Positions 20,079-30,485 are shown, numbered from the stretch's first letter. The stretch is DNA of 64,000 nucleotides from an uncultured Aquimarina sp. (GCA_947498775.1 CANMLL010000008.1:186001-250000), one strand, 5' to 3'. Notes: a model not told the origin generated them from the letters alone. Numbers and translations: made by a program.

Positions 20079-20108
20079 TTGAGCTTGTCTTCTTTTAAAC
20101 AAGCTCAA
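20079..20108 (-). terminator. Terminator downstream of dapD
   Basis: TTGAGCTTGT (20079-20088) and ACAAGCTCAA (20099-20108) form a perfect 10-bp stem with a 10-base loop, followed on the minus strand by an A/T-rich tail ending in ATTATTTT. It sits 19 bases beyond the dapD stop and before the heptosyltransferase start. Confidence 0.7.
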
Positions 20109-20127
20109 ACAATATATCTATATCAAA

Positions 20128-20943
20128 TTAAACGGCAACATCATATTCGCGAAGCGCATCGTTTAACGAGGTTTTCTTATCCGTACTTTCTTTGCGTTTA
20201 CCAATGATTAGGGCACAAGGTACATTATATTCTCCTGCTGCAAACTTTTTAGTATAACTTCCGGGGATTACCACCGAACCTGCTGGGACAACTCCTTTTC
20301 TTTCTACAGGCGTATCACCAGTAACATCAATAATTTTTGTTGAGGCTGTTAATACGACATTAGCCCCAAGAACAGCTTCTTTTTCTACTCGTACTCCTTC
20401 TACTACGATACAACGAGATCCTATAAAAGCATTATCCTCAATAATCACTGGAGCCGCCTGTAGAGGCTCTAATACACCACCAATACCTACGCCACCACTT
20501 AGGTGTACGTTTTTTCCTATCTGTGCACAGCTTCCTACAGTGGCCCAGGTGTCTACCATGGTTCCTTCGTCAACATAAGCACCGATGTTTACATAACTTG
20601 GCATCAAAATGGTGCCAGGAGAAATATAAGCTCCATGACGAGCTACTGCATTAGGAACAACGCGAATTCCTTTTGCTTTATATCCTCTTTTTAACGGAAT
20701 TTTATCATGATATTCAAAAATTCCTGCTTCAAGGGTTTCCATTTTTTGAATTGGGAAGTATAACACTACCCCTTTTTTTACCCATTCATTTACCTGCCAG
20801 CCCCCTTCATGGGGTTCGGCAACTCTTAACTTACCTGCATCTAATAAACTAACTACTTCGCGAATAGCTTCTTGTGTTGATGATTCTTTTAAAAGCTCTC
20901 GGTTTTCCCAGGCTTTTTCTATGGTTTCTTTTAGTTGGTTCAT
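20128..20943 (-). CDS. dapD: Tetrahydrodipicolinate N-succinyltransferase
   Basis: A 271-residue left-handed beta-helix acyltransferase of lysine/diaminopimelate synthesis. It transfers succinyl from succinyl-CoA to tetrahydrodipicolinate in the cytosol. Hexapeptide repeats run through the middle and C-terminal parts (VNIGAYVDEGTMVDTW, IGKNVHLSGGVGIGG, IIEDNAFIGSRCIVVEG). The frame extends upstream to 21003, but the extra residues MVNPYFFKRK correspond to a leader motif also found at 62.6 kb. MNQLKETIEKAWENR at 20943 is the family start. No other dap gene is nearby. Confidence 0.95.
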   Translation of the reverse strand: MNQLKETIEKAWENRELLKESSTQEAIREVVSLLDAGKLRVAEPHEGGWQVNEWVKKGVVLYFPIQKMETLEAGIFEYHDKIPLKRGYKAKGIRVVPNAVARHGAYISPGTILMPSYVNIGAYVDEGTMVDTWATVGSCAQIGKNVHLSGGVGIGGVLEPLQAAPVIIEDNAFIGSRCIVVEGVRVEKEAVLGANVVLTASTKIIDVTGDTPVERKGVVPAGSVVIPGSYTKKFAAGEYNVPCALIIGKRKESTDKKTSLNDALREYDVAV

Positions 20944-20981
20944 GTAATTAAAAAATTTTGGTAAATATAATAGCTTCCTTT

Positions 20982-21009
20982 TAAAAAAATACGGATTAAC
21001 CATATTTTA
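20982..21009. promoter_or_regulatory. Leader motif shared with the 62.6-kb gene
   Basis: The stretch TACGGATTAACCATATTTT with adjoining A-run lies about 40 bases before the dapD ATG. Read on the minus strand it is AAAATATGGTTAATCCG followed by TATTTTTT, so its ends (AAAATA/TATTTT) can pair. A near-identical copy (TACGGGTTAACCATATTTTT) lies at a similar distance before the small membrane-protein gene at 62581. Function unknown; candidates are a transcription-factor site or a leader hairpin. Confidence 0.45.
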
Positions 21010-21052
21010 GGAAACCATTAATAAATTAGAATGTTTATTTGTTATAATGTCA

Positions 21053-21060
21053 TATTTTTG
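21053..21060 (+). promoter_or_regulatory. -7 element of ruvX (TATTTTTG)
   Basis: TATTTTTG matches TAnnTTTG and lies only 13 bases before the ruvX ATG, implying a very short leader. A TTTG at 21038-21041 is too close to be a normal -33 box, so the assignment rests on the -7 match alone. Confidence 0.45.
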
Positions 21061-21073
21061 CACAAAAATGTGA

Positions 21074-21484
21074 ATGGCAAGAATTTTGGCTATAGATTAT
21101 GGAGGAAAGCGATGCGGGATTGCAGTAACTGACGAGTCTCAGATTATTGCATCAGGTTTAACCACGGTAGATACCAAGGAATTATTATCTTGGCTAAAAG
21201 AGTATGTGTCTAAAGAAGCGGTAGAGCTTTTTGTAGTTGGAGAACCTAAAAGATTGCATGGTGAGGCCTCGGAAAGCGAGAAATTGATTCAACCATTTTT
21301 AGAGAAACTAAGTAAAGAGCTTCCTGATATTCCGATAAAAAGAATAGACGAACGTTTTACTTCCAAAATAGCTTTTGATACAATGATCGCCAGCGGCATT
21401 TCAAAAAAGAAACGACGAGATAAGGCACTTGTTGATCAGATTAGCGCAACGATTATACTACAAGATTATTTGTATAATCAATAA
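21074..21484 (+). CDS. ruvX: Putative pre-16S rRNA nuclease / Holliday junction resolvase-like
   Basis: A 136-residue YqgF/RuvX protein with an RNase H-like fold. The N-terminal AIDYGGKRCGIAVTD carries the first catalytic Asp (Asp7). EPKRLHGEASE and RIDERFTSKIA contain the second acidic site, and DKALVDQISATIILQDYL carries the last Asp. In E. coli the protein processes the 5' end of 16S rRNA and is essential; the resolvase name is historical. It heads a same-strand run with def and the DUF5606 gene. Confidence 0.93.
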   Translation: MARILAIDYGGKRCGIAVTDESQIIASGLTTVDTKELLSWLKEYVSKEAVELFVVGEPKRLHGEASESEKLIQPFLEKLSKELPDIPIKRIDERFTSKIAFDTMIASGISKKKRRDKALVDQISATIILQDYLYNQ

Positions 21485-21509
21485 ATAATAGAAATAAGTA
21501 ATAAGAAAT

Positions 21510-22100
21510 ATGATTTTTCCAATTGTAGCATACGGAGACCCGGTATTAAAGAAAAAAGCCAAGGAAATTGAAAAAGAGTACCCTAAGCTTGAAGAATTGT
21601 TAGAAAATATGTTTGAAACCATGTATGCAGCTCACGGAGTTGGATTAGCTGCCCCTCAGGTAGGTATTTCTATTCGCTTGTTTCTGGTGGATACAGAACC
21701 ATTTTCTGATGATGAAGTGCTATCTGAAGAAGAAAGAAAGCAATTAAGAGATTTTAAAAAAGTTTTTATCAATGCTACAATAATTGAAGAAACTGGTGAT
21801 GAGTGGGCTTTTAGCGAAGGATGTCTTAGTATTCCTGATATTAGAGAAGATGTTTTTCGTAATGAAACTATAACAATTAATTACTTCGATGAAAACTTTG
21901 TAAAGCATACCGAAACCTATGGTGGTATAGTAGCTAGAGTGATTCAGCATGAGTATGATCATATTGAAGGGATTTTATTCACAGATAAACTATCTAGCCT
22001 TAAAAAACGTTTAATAAAAGGAAAGCTGGCCAATATTTCCAAAGGAAAAGTCAATGCAGATTATCGTATGCGTTTTCCACTAGCTAAAAAAGCAAGATAA
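21510..22100 (+). CDS. def: Peptide deformylase
   Basis: A 196-residue metalloenzyme that removes the formyl group from nascent N-terminal Met. All three motifs are intact: GVGLAAPQVG (motif I), EGCLSIP with the metal-binding Cys (motif II) and QHEYDH with the two metal His and the catalytic Glu (motif III). An insertion of about 15 acidic residues (DTEPFSDDEVLSEEERKQL) between motifs I and II is typical of Bacteroidota deformylases. It follows ruvX by 25 bases and is probably cotranscribed with it. Confidence 0.97.
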   Translation: MIFPIVAYGDPVLKKKAKEIEKEYPKLEELLENMFETMYAAHGVGLAAPQVGISIRLFLVDTEPFSDDEVLSEEERKQLRDFKKVFINATIIEETGDEWAFSEGCLSIPDIREDVFRNETITINYFDENFVKHTETYGGIVARVIQHEYDHIEGILFTDKLSSLKKRLIKGKLANISKGKVNADYRMRFPLAKKAR

Positions 22101-22190
22101 ACTAGAATTTACATTAAAATATTTATCTTGGTAAATGTTTGATTTTTTAAAACGAACTATAGATATTTGCCAACCTTGAAAAGATACGAT

Positions 22191-22613
22191 ATGGGCTTAG
22201 ACAAAATACTAGCAATCTCAGGCAAACCTGGTTTATACGAATTAAAGACCCAAACCCGTAGCGGGTTTTTGGCAGAATCGTTATTAGACGGAAAGAAACT
22301 GTCGGTGGGTATACGTCATAATGTGAGTGTACTCAGTGAAATAGCAATCTATACTTTTACCGAGGAAGTTCCTTTACGTGAGATTTTTAAAAAAATTCAG
22401 GAAAAAGAAGAAGGTAAACAGGCTATTAATCATAAAGAATCTAAGAATAAGCTTGAAGCCTATTTTAGTGAAGTGCTCCCTGATTATGACGAGGATCGAG
22501 TGTATACCAGTGATATAAAAAAAGTAATACAATGGTATAATATTCTTCAGTCAAAAGGATTCACGGACTTTTCAGATTCTGAAGAAGATAGTGCTTCCGG
22601 CGAAGAAGAATAA
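22191..22613 (+). CDS. DUF5606 domain protein
   Basis: A 140-residue cytosolic protein. LDKILAISGKPGLYELKTQTRSGFLA at the N terminus and the mid-protein LSEIAIYTFTEEVPL match the DUF5606 family found in Bacteroidota; its function is unknown. The frame opens with a TTG at 22167, but ATG at 22191 (MGLDKIL) matches where the family starts. The C-terminal tail is acidic (SEEDSASGEEE). Its regular place after def suggests a link to protein maturation or translation, which is inference only. Confidence 0.85.
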   Translation: MGLDKILAISGKPGLYELKTQTRSGFLAESLLDGKKLSVGIRHNVSVLSEIAIYTFTEEVPLREIFKKIQEKEEGKQAINHKESKNKLEAYFSEVLPDYDEDRVYTSDIKKVIQWYNILQSKGFTDFSDSEEDSASGEEE

Positions 22614-22633
22614 AAATATACTTTTAGCATAGA

Positions 22634-22668
22634 AAAATCCTGTCGATTAGACGGGATTTTATTTTTTA
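22634..22668 (+). terminator. Terminator after the DUF5606 gene
   Basis: AAAATCC-t-GTC / GAC-g-GGATTTT forms a stem interrupted by one mismatch around a 5-base loop, followed by ATTTTTT. It lies 20 bases after the stop and ends the ruvX-def-DUF5606 unit. Confidence 0.75.
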
Positions 22669-22773
22669 GTTAAATTTATGAACTGATTTTCAGTTTTTTA
22701 TGCTGTTAAAGGAATATGAATAAGTTCTGTAAATATTGCTTAATTTTCAAAGTATCATTTCATGACTTCTTTG

Positions 22774-22781
22774 TATTTTTG
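22774..22781 (+). promoter_or_regulatory. -7 element of pyrG (TATTTTTG)
   Basis: TATTTTTG matches TAnnTTTG exactly, 39 bases before the pyrG ATG. No good TTTG is seen at the -33 position. It fits the expected pyrG promoter after the preceding terminator. Confidence 0.5.
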
Positions 22782-22814
22782 CGCAGAATTTAAATACAAC
22801 ATACAAATAGTTAA

Positions 22815-24464
<1,650 letters not shown>

Positions 24465-24507
24465 TTGGCGAGATAATTGAAAACAAAGAATAGTAATATA
24501 TAATTTC

Positions 24508-24543
24508 AAAAGCCTTTCTGAGTAATCAGATAAAGGCTTTTTA
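24508..24543 (+). terminator. Terminator after pyrG
   Basis: AAAAGCCTTT (24508-24517) pairs perfectly with AAAGGCTTTT (24532-24541) around a 14-base loop. The right arm ends in a short T-run, 12 bases before the yidC ATG. Confidence 0.75.
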
Positions 24544-24554
24544 TACATAAATAA

Positions 24555-26450
24555 ATGGAAGAAAAGAAATTTGATCTTAATTCGATAATTGGATTTGCAC
24601 TTATTTTCGGGATTGTAGCTTTTATGTTTTATAAAAACCAACCAACCCCAGAGGAAATAGAAGCTCAGGAAAAAGCCAAACAAGAACAGGTAGAAGCACA
24701 AGAAAAAACCAAAGATACCAATACAAATACAACAAATTTTGTAACAAAAACAGAGGCCATTGTTGCTAATCCTCAAGATTCTGTAGCAATTGCCGGAGCA
24801 AAATCTCAATTGGGCGCTTTTGCTTATTCTGCCAGCTTACCTTCTGCACAAGAAAATATTACTAAGATTGAAAATGAGGTGTTAAGCCTTAAAATAAATA
24901 ATAGAGGGGGGTATATTTCTGAAGCGTTACTAAAGAACTTCAAAACCTACGATTCAATACCTGTGTATTTGATTAAGGATGGGAAAAATGCTTCTTTCAA
25001 CTTAAATTTTGGGACAACAGATAATAGAATTCTAAATACCAAAGACTTGTTTTTTGAACCAACAGTGACCAAAAATGGGAAAAACACAGTACTATCCATG
25101 AGACTTAAGGTTTCAGATTCTAAATTTTTAGAATATAGATATGAGTTAAAGCCCAACGATTATATGTTGGATTTCACCATTAGATCTGAAGGATTACAGC
25201 AAGTAATTAATAGTAGTCAGGCCATTAACCTGAATTGGCAACTTCAGGGGATGCGCCACGCCAAAAGTGCAACGTATGAGAATCGTTATACCGAAGTGCT
25301 TTATGAGTATGATGGAGATAAAGACGATTACTTAGGACAGGGAGAGTTTGCCGATGACGAAGAAGAAAATGTAAGTTGGATTGCTTTTAAGCAACATTTC
25401 TTTACGTCTGTACTTTTGACCGATACACCATTTAAAAAAGCAAATTTCGCCTCAAAAAACATTGCAAACTCTAGTGAGTTAGATGATAAAGATATCAAAG
25501 TGACCAAAGAGTTTGCTGCTACAATGCCTTTAGAATTATTGGGAGGAGAACTTAATTACAATATGGATTGGTATTATGGTCCTACGGATTATAGAATTTT
25601 AAATAGTTATGAGCGTAATCTAGACGAAATTGTACCATTGGGCTGGGGGATTTTTGGAGTAATAAACAGATATTTATTCATACCATTCTTTGGTTTTCTA
25701 AGTGGTTTTTTACCTTACGGAGTTGCTATTATAGTGATGACAATTATTGTGCGTATCATATTATCTCCTGTTACTTATAAATCCTATTTATCTCAGGCCA
25801 AAATGAAAGTATTACGTCCTGAGATTACCGAGATTAATGAAAAGCATAAGGATAATGCTATGAAGAAGCAGCAAGAAACCATGGCGCTGTATGGCAAAGC
25901 AGGAGTAAACCCCATGAGTGGTTGTTTACCGGCTTTAATGCAGATTCCGGTTTTCTATGCGTTATTTAATTTTTTCCCTAGTGCATTTCAATTACGACAA
26001 AAAAGTTTCTTATGGGCAGATGATTTATCAAGTTATGATAAAATAGCACAATTGCCATTCGAAATTCCATTTTATGGAGATCATATTAGTTTGTTTCCAA
26101 TATTAGCATCCGTGGCAATTTTTATCTACATGACGATGACTACCGGGCAAACTATGCAGACCCAGCAACCAGGAATGCCTAATATGAAGTTTATAATGTA
26201 TTTGTCTCCTGTAATGATGTTATTTTTCTTTAATAATTATGCCAGCGGGTTATCTTTATATTATTTTATTTCAAACTTGATTACTATCGGAATTATGTTG
26301 GTGATAAAAAATGTGATTATAGATGAAGATAAAATTCATGCAAAAATCCAGGAAAACAAAAAGAAACCTAAGAAACAAGGCAAGTTCCAAAAGAAGATGA
26401 AAGAGCTAATGGAACAGGCAGAGCAACAAAAAAAAACTAATAAGAAATAG
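24555..26450 (+). CDS. yidC: Membrane protein insertase YidC
   Basis: A 631-residue Oxa1/YidC/Alb3 insertase. The first 25 residues contain the uncleaved transmembrane anchor (IIGFALIFGIVAFMF). A large periplasmic beta-supersandwich domain spans about residues 80-355. The C-terminal insertase core of five helices begins near GWGIFGVINRYLFIPFF. The coiled cytoplasmic loop includes the AKMKVLRPEITEI stretch, and the conserved pore arginine lies in the IIVRIILSPVTYKS helix. The Lys-rich tail (KKPKKQGKFQKK) probably contacts the ribosome. It helps SecYEG insert inner-membrane proteins. It follows the pyrG terminator with only 12 bases before its ATG, so some readthrough may supply it. Confidence 0.97.
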   Translation: MEEKKFDLNSIIGFALIFGIVAFMFYKNQPTPEEIEAQEKAKQEQVEAQEKTKDTNTNTTNFVTKTEAIVANPQDSVAIAGAKSQLGAFAYSASLPSAQENITKIENEVLSLKINNRGGYISEALLKNFKTYDSIPVYLIKDGKNASFNLNFGTTDNRILNTKDLFFEPTVTKNGKNTVLSMRLKVSDSKFLEYRYELKPNDYMLDFTIRSEGLQQVINSSQAINLNWQLQGMRHAKSATYENRYTEVLYEYDGDKDDYLGQGEFADDEEENVSWIAFKQHFFTSVLLTDTPFKKANFASKNIANSSELDDKDIKVTKEFAATMPLELLGGELNYNMDWYYGPTDYRILNSYERNLDEIVPLGWGIFGVINRYLFIPFFGFLSGFLPYGVAIIVMTIIVRIILSPVTYKSYLSQAKMKVLRPEITEINEKHKDNAMKKQQETMALYGKAGVNPMSGCLPALMQIPVFYALFNFFPSAFQLRQKSFLWADDLSSYDKIAQLPFEIPFYGDHISLFPILASVAIFIYMTMTTGQTMQTQQPGMPNMKFIMYLSPVMMLFFFNNYASGLSLYYFISNLITIGIMLVIKNVIIDEDKIHAKIQENKKKPKKQGKFQKKMKELMEQAEQQKKTNKK

Positions 26451-26481
26451 CTTAATTTTGCTTATCAAATACTATATGGTT

Positions 26482-26508
26482 AAAAAAGCCCTTTATAAGG
26501 GCTTTTTT
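26482..26508 (+). terminator. Terminator after yidC
   Basis: AAAAAAGCCCTT and AAGGGCTTTTTT pair perfectly over 12 bp around a TAT loop; the right arm ends in the T-run. Strong intrinsic terminator 31 bases after the stop, also usable from the opposite direction. Confidence 0.9.
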
Positions 26509-26601
26509 GTTTTAAATTAGTTTTGTTATTTTGTTTTAGAGATATTGGTATACTTTTTGGAAATCACATTCGTTGAAGTAATAGTCCCAAATATTGTAAT
26601 T

Positions 26602-27288
26602 ATGCGAAGTACAGTTTTATTTTGTTTTTTAGCCATTACAAGTTTCTCGCTCCTGGCGCAGGAGTATAATCAGTTTGATGCTGATGGTAAACGACACGGA
26701 AAATGGCAGAAAAGATATGATAACAGCGATCAACTGCGGTATGAAGGTACCTTTGATCACGGAAAAGAAATAGGAGCGTTTAAATTCTATAAACCAAGTA
26801 GTGGAAATTCCCCAACAGCAATTAAGACATTTTCTAAAGATAACGACACAGTAAAAATAAAATATTTCACTGCCAAGGGAAAGGTAATAAGTAAAGGGCA
26901 GATGATAAATAAAGATAGAGTTGGTACGTGGACTTATTATCATAATGGATCTGATAAAGTTATGATGACAGAAATATATAAATCAGGGAAGTTAAACGGA
27001 GATCAACTTACTTATTTTGATAATGGCCAGTTAACCGAGAAAACCTCATTTGTTGAAGGAAAAAGGCAGGGTAAAAGAATTATGTATTCTGAAAAAGGTG
27101 CAGTATTGAAAGAATTTAGCTATGATAATGATCAATTACATGGCTTGACTAAATATTACGATACCAGTAGTGGGAAACTTATTATTGAAGGTAATTATAA
27201 AAGGGATCGCAAAGATGGTATCTGGAAATATTATGAAGACGGAAAACTAATCGAACAAAAATCGTATCCATTACAAAATAGAGGATAA
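26602..27288 (+). CDS. Exported MORN-repeat (YwqK-like) protein
   Basis: A 228-residue protein with a signal peptide (FCFLAITSFSLLAQ, cleaved before EYNQ) and at least six degenerate MORN-variant repeats. Each has a G-x-W or G-x(2)-Y turn (GKRHGKWQKRY, KDRVGTWTYYHNG, GKLNGDQLTYFDNGQL, GKRQGKRIMY, RKDGIWKYYEDGKL). Domain databases label this repeat as a YwqK-type antitoxin, but the repeat is common in exported Bacteroidota proteins and no toxin is nearby, so a toxin-antitoxin role is not supported. The frame opens at 26545, but the signal peptide starts properly at ATG 26602. Confidence 0.83.
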   Translation: MRSTVLFCFLAITSFSLLAQEYNQFDADGKRHGKWQKRYDNSDQLRYEGTFDHGKEIGAFKFYKPSSGNSPTAIKTFSKDNDTVKIKYFTAKGKVISKGQMINKDRVGTWTYYHNGSDKVMMTEIYKSGKLNGDQLTYFDNGQLTEKTSFVEGKRQGKRIMYSEKGAVLKEFSYDNDQLHGLTKYYDTSSGKLIIEGNYKRDRKDGIWKYYEDGKLIEQKSYPLQNRG

Positions 27289-27367
27289 TAATATCAATAT
27301 CAATTTATAAAATAGATATATAAGTAAAACCCTATAGCACTGCATAAGCGTTGCTTTTTTTTATTCT

Positions 27368-27375
27368 TATTTTTG
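27368..27375 (+). promoter_or_regulatory. -7 element of mnmA (TATTTTTG)
   Basis: TATTTTTG matches TAnnTTTG, 30 bases before the mnmA ATG. A TTG at 27351-27353 is slightly too close for a standard -33 box. Supported mainly by the -7 match and position. Confidence 0.45.
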
Positions 27376-27405
27376 TATAAAATTTGAACTCAGAATAAAT
27401 TATTA

Positions 27406-28593
27406 ATGAAGAGAGTTATTGTAGGATTATCTGGTGGAGTGGATTCTAGCGTGGCTGCATACCTTTTGAAAGAACAGGGTTATGAGGTAATTGGCTTGTT
27501 TATGAAAAACTGGCATGATGATTCTGTGACCATTTCAGACGAATGTCCATGGCTAGATGATAGCAATGATGCATTGTTGGTTGCCGAAAAACTTGGTATC
27601 CCATTTCAAACCGTAGACCTAAGTGAGCAGTATAAAGAACGTATTGTTGATTATATGTTCAATGAATATGAAAAAGGTCGTACCCCCAATCCAGATGTGC
27701 TTTGTAATAGAGAGATTAAGTTTGATGTATTTTTGAAAATAGCATTGTCTTTAGGAGCAGATTATGTAGCTACTGGTCATTATTGCCAAAAAGATACTAT
27801 TGTAAAAGAGGGTAAAGAGGTACATCGATTATTAGCTGGCAAAGACCCTAATAAGGATCAATCTTACTTTTTATGTCAGTTATCTCAAGAACAATTAGCA
27901 AAAACATTGTTTCCGGTAGGGGAGTTGTTAAAACCTGAAGTAAGACAAATTGCTTCAGAACAAAACCTGGCTACTGCAGATAAAAAGGATTCGCAAGGAC
28001 TATGTTTTATCGGGAAAGTACGTTTACCAGATTTTCTTCAGCAAAAATTACAACCCAAACAAGGTAATATTATAGAAATTCCTACTTCCGAAGAAAAATA
28101 TTTGCGTTCAAAACCAGAATTTACTTCAAAAAAAGAAGAGTTAGAATTTCTTTCAGCCAAGTATCAATATGAAACAAGTGATGGAAAAGTGGTTGGACAA
28201 CATCAGGGAGCACATTACTTTACCAAAGGACAACGAAAAGGTTTGGCAGTTGGAGGTACGGTGGAACCACTTTTTGTAATAGAAACTGATGTAGAAACCA
28301 ATACTATTTATACCGGACAAGGAAAAAAGCATCCTGGTTTATATAGAAAAGCCTTATTCATTTCTAATGACGAATTACATTGGGTGCGCGAGGATCTTAA
28401 ACTAGTAGTTGATGAACAGCTCCCGGTGATGGCAAGAATACGATATAGACAACCTCTGGAAAAAGCAACTTTGCACATGGTAGATTCTGGGATGTATGTG
28501 GTTTTTGAAAATGATCAAAGTGCTATTACTGAGGGACAATTTGTAGCATGGTATCTTGATGATGAATTAGTGGGGTCTGGAGTAATTTCGTAA
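27406..28593 (+). CDS. mnmA: tRNA-specific 2-thiouridylase
   Basis: A 395-residue PP-loop ATPase that makes 2-thiouridine at wobble position 34 of the Lys, Glu and Gln tRNAs. It shows the PP-loop [15 protein letters not shown] (residues 5-19), the first catalytic Cys in [12 protein letters not shown] and the second in SQGLCFIGK. The segment [15 protein letters not shown] and the C-terminal beta-barrel domain ([13 protein letters not shown]) are also present. Length is slightly above the E. coli protein because of an inserted loop near residues 220-250 ([20 protein letters not shown]), common in Bacteroidota. A hairpin terminator follows. Confidence 0.96.
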   Translation: MKRVIVGLSGGVDSSVAAYLLKEQGYEVIGLFMKNWHDDSVTISDECPWLDDSNDALLVAEKLGIPFQTVDLSEQYKERIVDYMFNEYEKGRTPNPDVLCNREIKFDVFLKIALSLGADYVATGHYCQKDTIVKEGKEVHRLLAGKDPNKDQSYFLCQLSQEQLAKTLFPVGELLKPEVRQIASEQNLATADKKDSQGLCFIGKVRLPDFLQQKLQPKQGNIIEIPTSEEKYLRSKPEFTSKKEELEFLSAKYQYETSDGKVVGQHQGAHYFTKGQRKGLAVGGTVEPLFVIETDVETNTIYTGQGKKHPGLYRKALFISNDELHWVREDLKLVVDEQLPVMARIRYRQPLEKATLHMVDSGMYVVFENDQSAITEGQFVAWYLDDELVGSGVIS

Positions 28594-28617
28594 CTTGTTC
28601 ATCAAAATTATAGTATA

Positions 28618-28728
28618 AACTCATTTAGACTTTTTATCTGAAGGCGAAAATATAGGCTTTTGTTTCCTAATGAAGCCTTTTTTGAATAGCATAGTAGCGC
28701 TACGATAAGAAAAAAGTCTAAATGAGTT
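28618..28728. repeat. 111-bp inverted-repeat element with internal terminator
   Basis: AACTCATTTAGACTTTTT (28618-28635) and its exact complement at 28711-28728 form 18-bp perfect ends of a 111-bp element; with gaps, pairing continues inward (TATC/GATA). Inside lie AGGCTT/AAGCCT followed by six Ts (28654-28683), a good intrinsic terminator for mnmA, and the palindrome GTAGCGCTAC. The compact size and long perfect ends resemble a MITE or BIME-like mobile repeat, or a structured 3' UTR. Confidence 0.6.
28654..28683 (+). terminator. Terminator after mnmA
   Basis: AGGCTT (28654-28659) and AAGCCT (28673-28678) form a 6-bp stem with a 13-base loop and a following run of Ts. It is nested inside the larger inverted-repeat element. 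Confidence 0.6.
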
Positions 28729-28758
28729 CTAACATTTCTTAAAGATTTTTCTCAATTA

Positions 28759-29703
28759 ATGAATAGAATTAAAGAACTATTTGCAGTCCAATACCCCATA
28801 ATTCAGGGCGGAATGATATGGGCCAGTGGTTGGAAACTTGCTAGTGCCGTTAGTAATGCAGGAGGGTTAGGACTTATCGGTTCCGGATCTATGTATCCAG
28901 ATGTTTTAAGAACGCATATTCAGAAATGTAAAAAAGCAACAGATAAGCCTTTTGGGGTTAATATCCCTATGCTATATCCAAATCTCGAAGAGATTATTCG
29001 GATTATAGTAGAAGAAGGAGTCAAGATTGTATTTACTTCTGCAGGAAATCCCAAGATATTTACAAAATACCTTAAAGAACAAGGAATCACTGTAGTTCAT
29101 GTTGTAAGTAGTTTGAAATTTGCATTAAAAGCTCAGGAAGCCGGTGTTGATGCTGTTGTAGCGGAAGGTTTCGAGGCGGGAGGCCATAATGGAAGAGATG
29201 AAACTACCACACTTGCACTAATCCCTATGGTTAAAGAAAAAATTGATGTCCCACTGATTGCAGCGGGCGGTATCGCTACAGGTGAAGCCATGTATGCAGT
29301 TATGGCATTAGGAGCAGATGGGGTACAGGTAGGAAGCCGTTTTGTTGCTAGTGATGAGGCATCTTCTCATATAGACTTTAAAAAGATGGTAGTAGATGCG
29401 AAAGAAGGGGATACACATTTGACCCTTAAAGAACTGGCACCTGTACGTATGCTTAAGAACAAGTTCTATCAAGAAGTGATGGAACTTTATGCCAAGGGGC
29501 CTTCAGTAGAAGAATTAAAAGAATTATTAGGACGAGCAAGAGCAAAACATGGTATGTTTGAAGGAGATCTTGAGGAGGGAGAATTAGAAATAGGCCAAGT
29601 ATCAGGATTGATTCATGATATTAAACCGGCAGCTACCATTGTAGAAGATATGATTGAAGAGTTCAGGTCCTGTAAAAAAAGAATGGAGCAAGTTTCTTTA
29701 TAA
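28759..29703 (+). CDS. Nitronate monooxygenase / FabK-like flavoprotein
   Basis: A 314-residue FMN-dependent TIM-barrel enzyme of the 2-nitropropane dioxygenase family. N-terminal VQYPIIQGGMIWASG and SNAGGLGLIGSGS, the central EGFEAGGHNGRDETTT with the catalytic-region His, and the phosphate-binding IAAGGIATGEAMYAVMALGADGVQVGSRF are all present. Members either oxidise nitronates or act as FabK-type enoyl-ACP reductases. The sequence alone does not decide, though the absence of nearby fatty-acid genes gives no support for FabK. It lies 8 bases upstream of mazG in the same orientation. Confidence 0.87.
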   Translation: MNRIKELFAVQYPIIQGGMIWASGWKLASAVSNAGGLGLIGSGSMYPDVLRTHIQKCKKATDKPFGVNIPMLYPNLEEIIRIIVEEGVKIVFTSAGNPKIFTKYLKEQGITVVHVVSSLKFALKAQEAGVDAVVAEGFEAGGHNGRDETTTLALIPMVKEKIDVPLIAAGGIATGEAMYAVMALGADGVQVGSRFVASDEASSHIDFKKMVVDAKEGDTHLTLKELAPVRMLKNKFYQEVMELYAKGPSVEELKELLGRARAKHGMFEGDLEEGELEIGQVSGLIHDIKPAATIVEDMIEEFRSCKKRMEQVSL

Positions 29704-29711
29704 ATGTTACT

Positions 29712-30485
29712 ATGAATTCAAGAAAAGATCAACTCAAAGCTTTTGATAGGCTGCTTACTATAATGAATGAACTGCGGGAACAATGTCCGTGGGATAGAAA
29801 ACAGACCATTCAATCATTAAGACACCTTACTATCGAAGAGACTTATGAATTGGGCGATGCTATCCTTGATAATGATCTCGATGAGGTAAAGAAAGAACTT
29901 GGAGACTTACTATTGCATATTGTATTTTATTCAAAGATTGGTAGTGAGACCAATGATTTTGATATTGCTGATGTTGCCAATGAGATATGCGAGAAACTAA
30001 TAAATAGGCACCCACATATTTATGGAGATGTTAAGGTAGAAAATGAAGATGATGTAAAACGTAATTGGGAGAACCTAAAGCTTAAAGAAGGGAAAGAAAG
30101 TGTGTTAGAAGGAGTGCCAAAATCATTACCTGCACTTGTTAAAGCAAGTAGAATTCAAGATAAAGTGGCAGGAGTTGGTTTTGATTGGGAAGAACCACAA
30201 CAGGTTTTTGAAAAACTAAAAGAAGAACTAGAAGAACTTCAGGAAGAGATTAAAGTACAAGATCAAGAAAAAATAGAAGCCGAATTTGGTGATGTACTTT
30301 TCTCAATGATTAATTATGCCCGTTTTCTTAATATAAACCCAGAAGATGCCCTGGAACGCACTAATAAAAAGTTTATTAAACGTTTTCAATACCTCGAAAG
30401 AAAAGCTAAAGAAAAGAATAAATCACTTAACGATATGACGCTGGCCGAAATGGATGTTTTTTGGGAAGAAGCCAAGAAAATATAG
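29712..30485 (+). CDS. mazG: Nucleoside triphosphate pyrophosphohydrolase
   Basis: A 257-residue protein with two MazG domains that hydrolyses (d)NTPs to the monophosphate and pyrophosphate, a house-cleaning role. The first domain carries WDRKQTIQSL and the metal-binding EETYELGDAI with downstream ELGDLLLH. The second carries KEELEELQEEI and EFGDVLFSMINYA. Length is typical of E. coli-type MazG. Cotranscription with the upstream flavoprotein gene is likely. Confidence 0.94.
   Translation: MNSRKDQLKAFDRLLTIMNELREQCPWDRKQTIQSLRHLTIEETYELGDAILDNDLDEVKKELGDLLLHIVFYSKIGSETNDFDIADVANEICEKLINRHPHIYGDVKVENEDDVKRNWENLKLKEGKESVLEGVPKSLPALVKASRIQDKVAGVGFDWEEPQQVFEKLKEELEELQEEIKVQDQEKIEAEFGDVLFSMINYARFLNINPEDALERTNKKFIKRFQYLERKAKEKNKSLNDMTLAEMDVFWEEAKKI

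Noticed and set aside
26602..27288. Toxin-antitoxin role for the MORN/YwqK-like protein
   Set aside because: The label derives from a database name for the repeat; no toxin gene is adjacent and the protein is exported.
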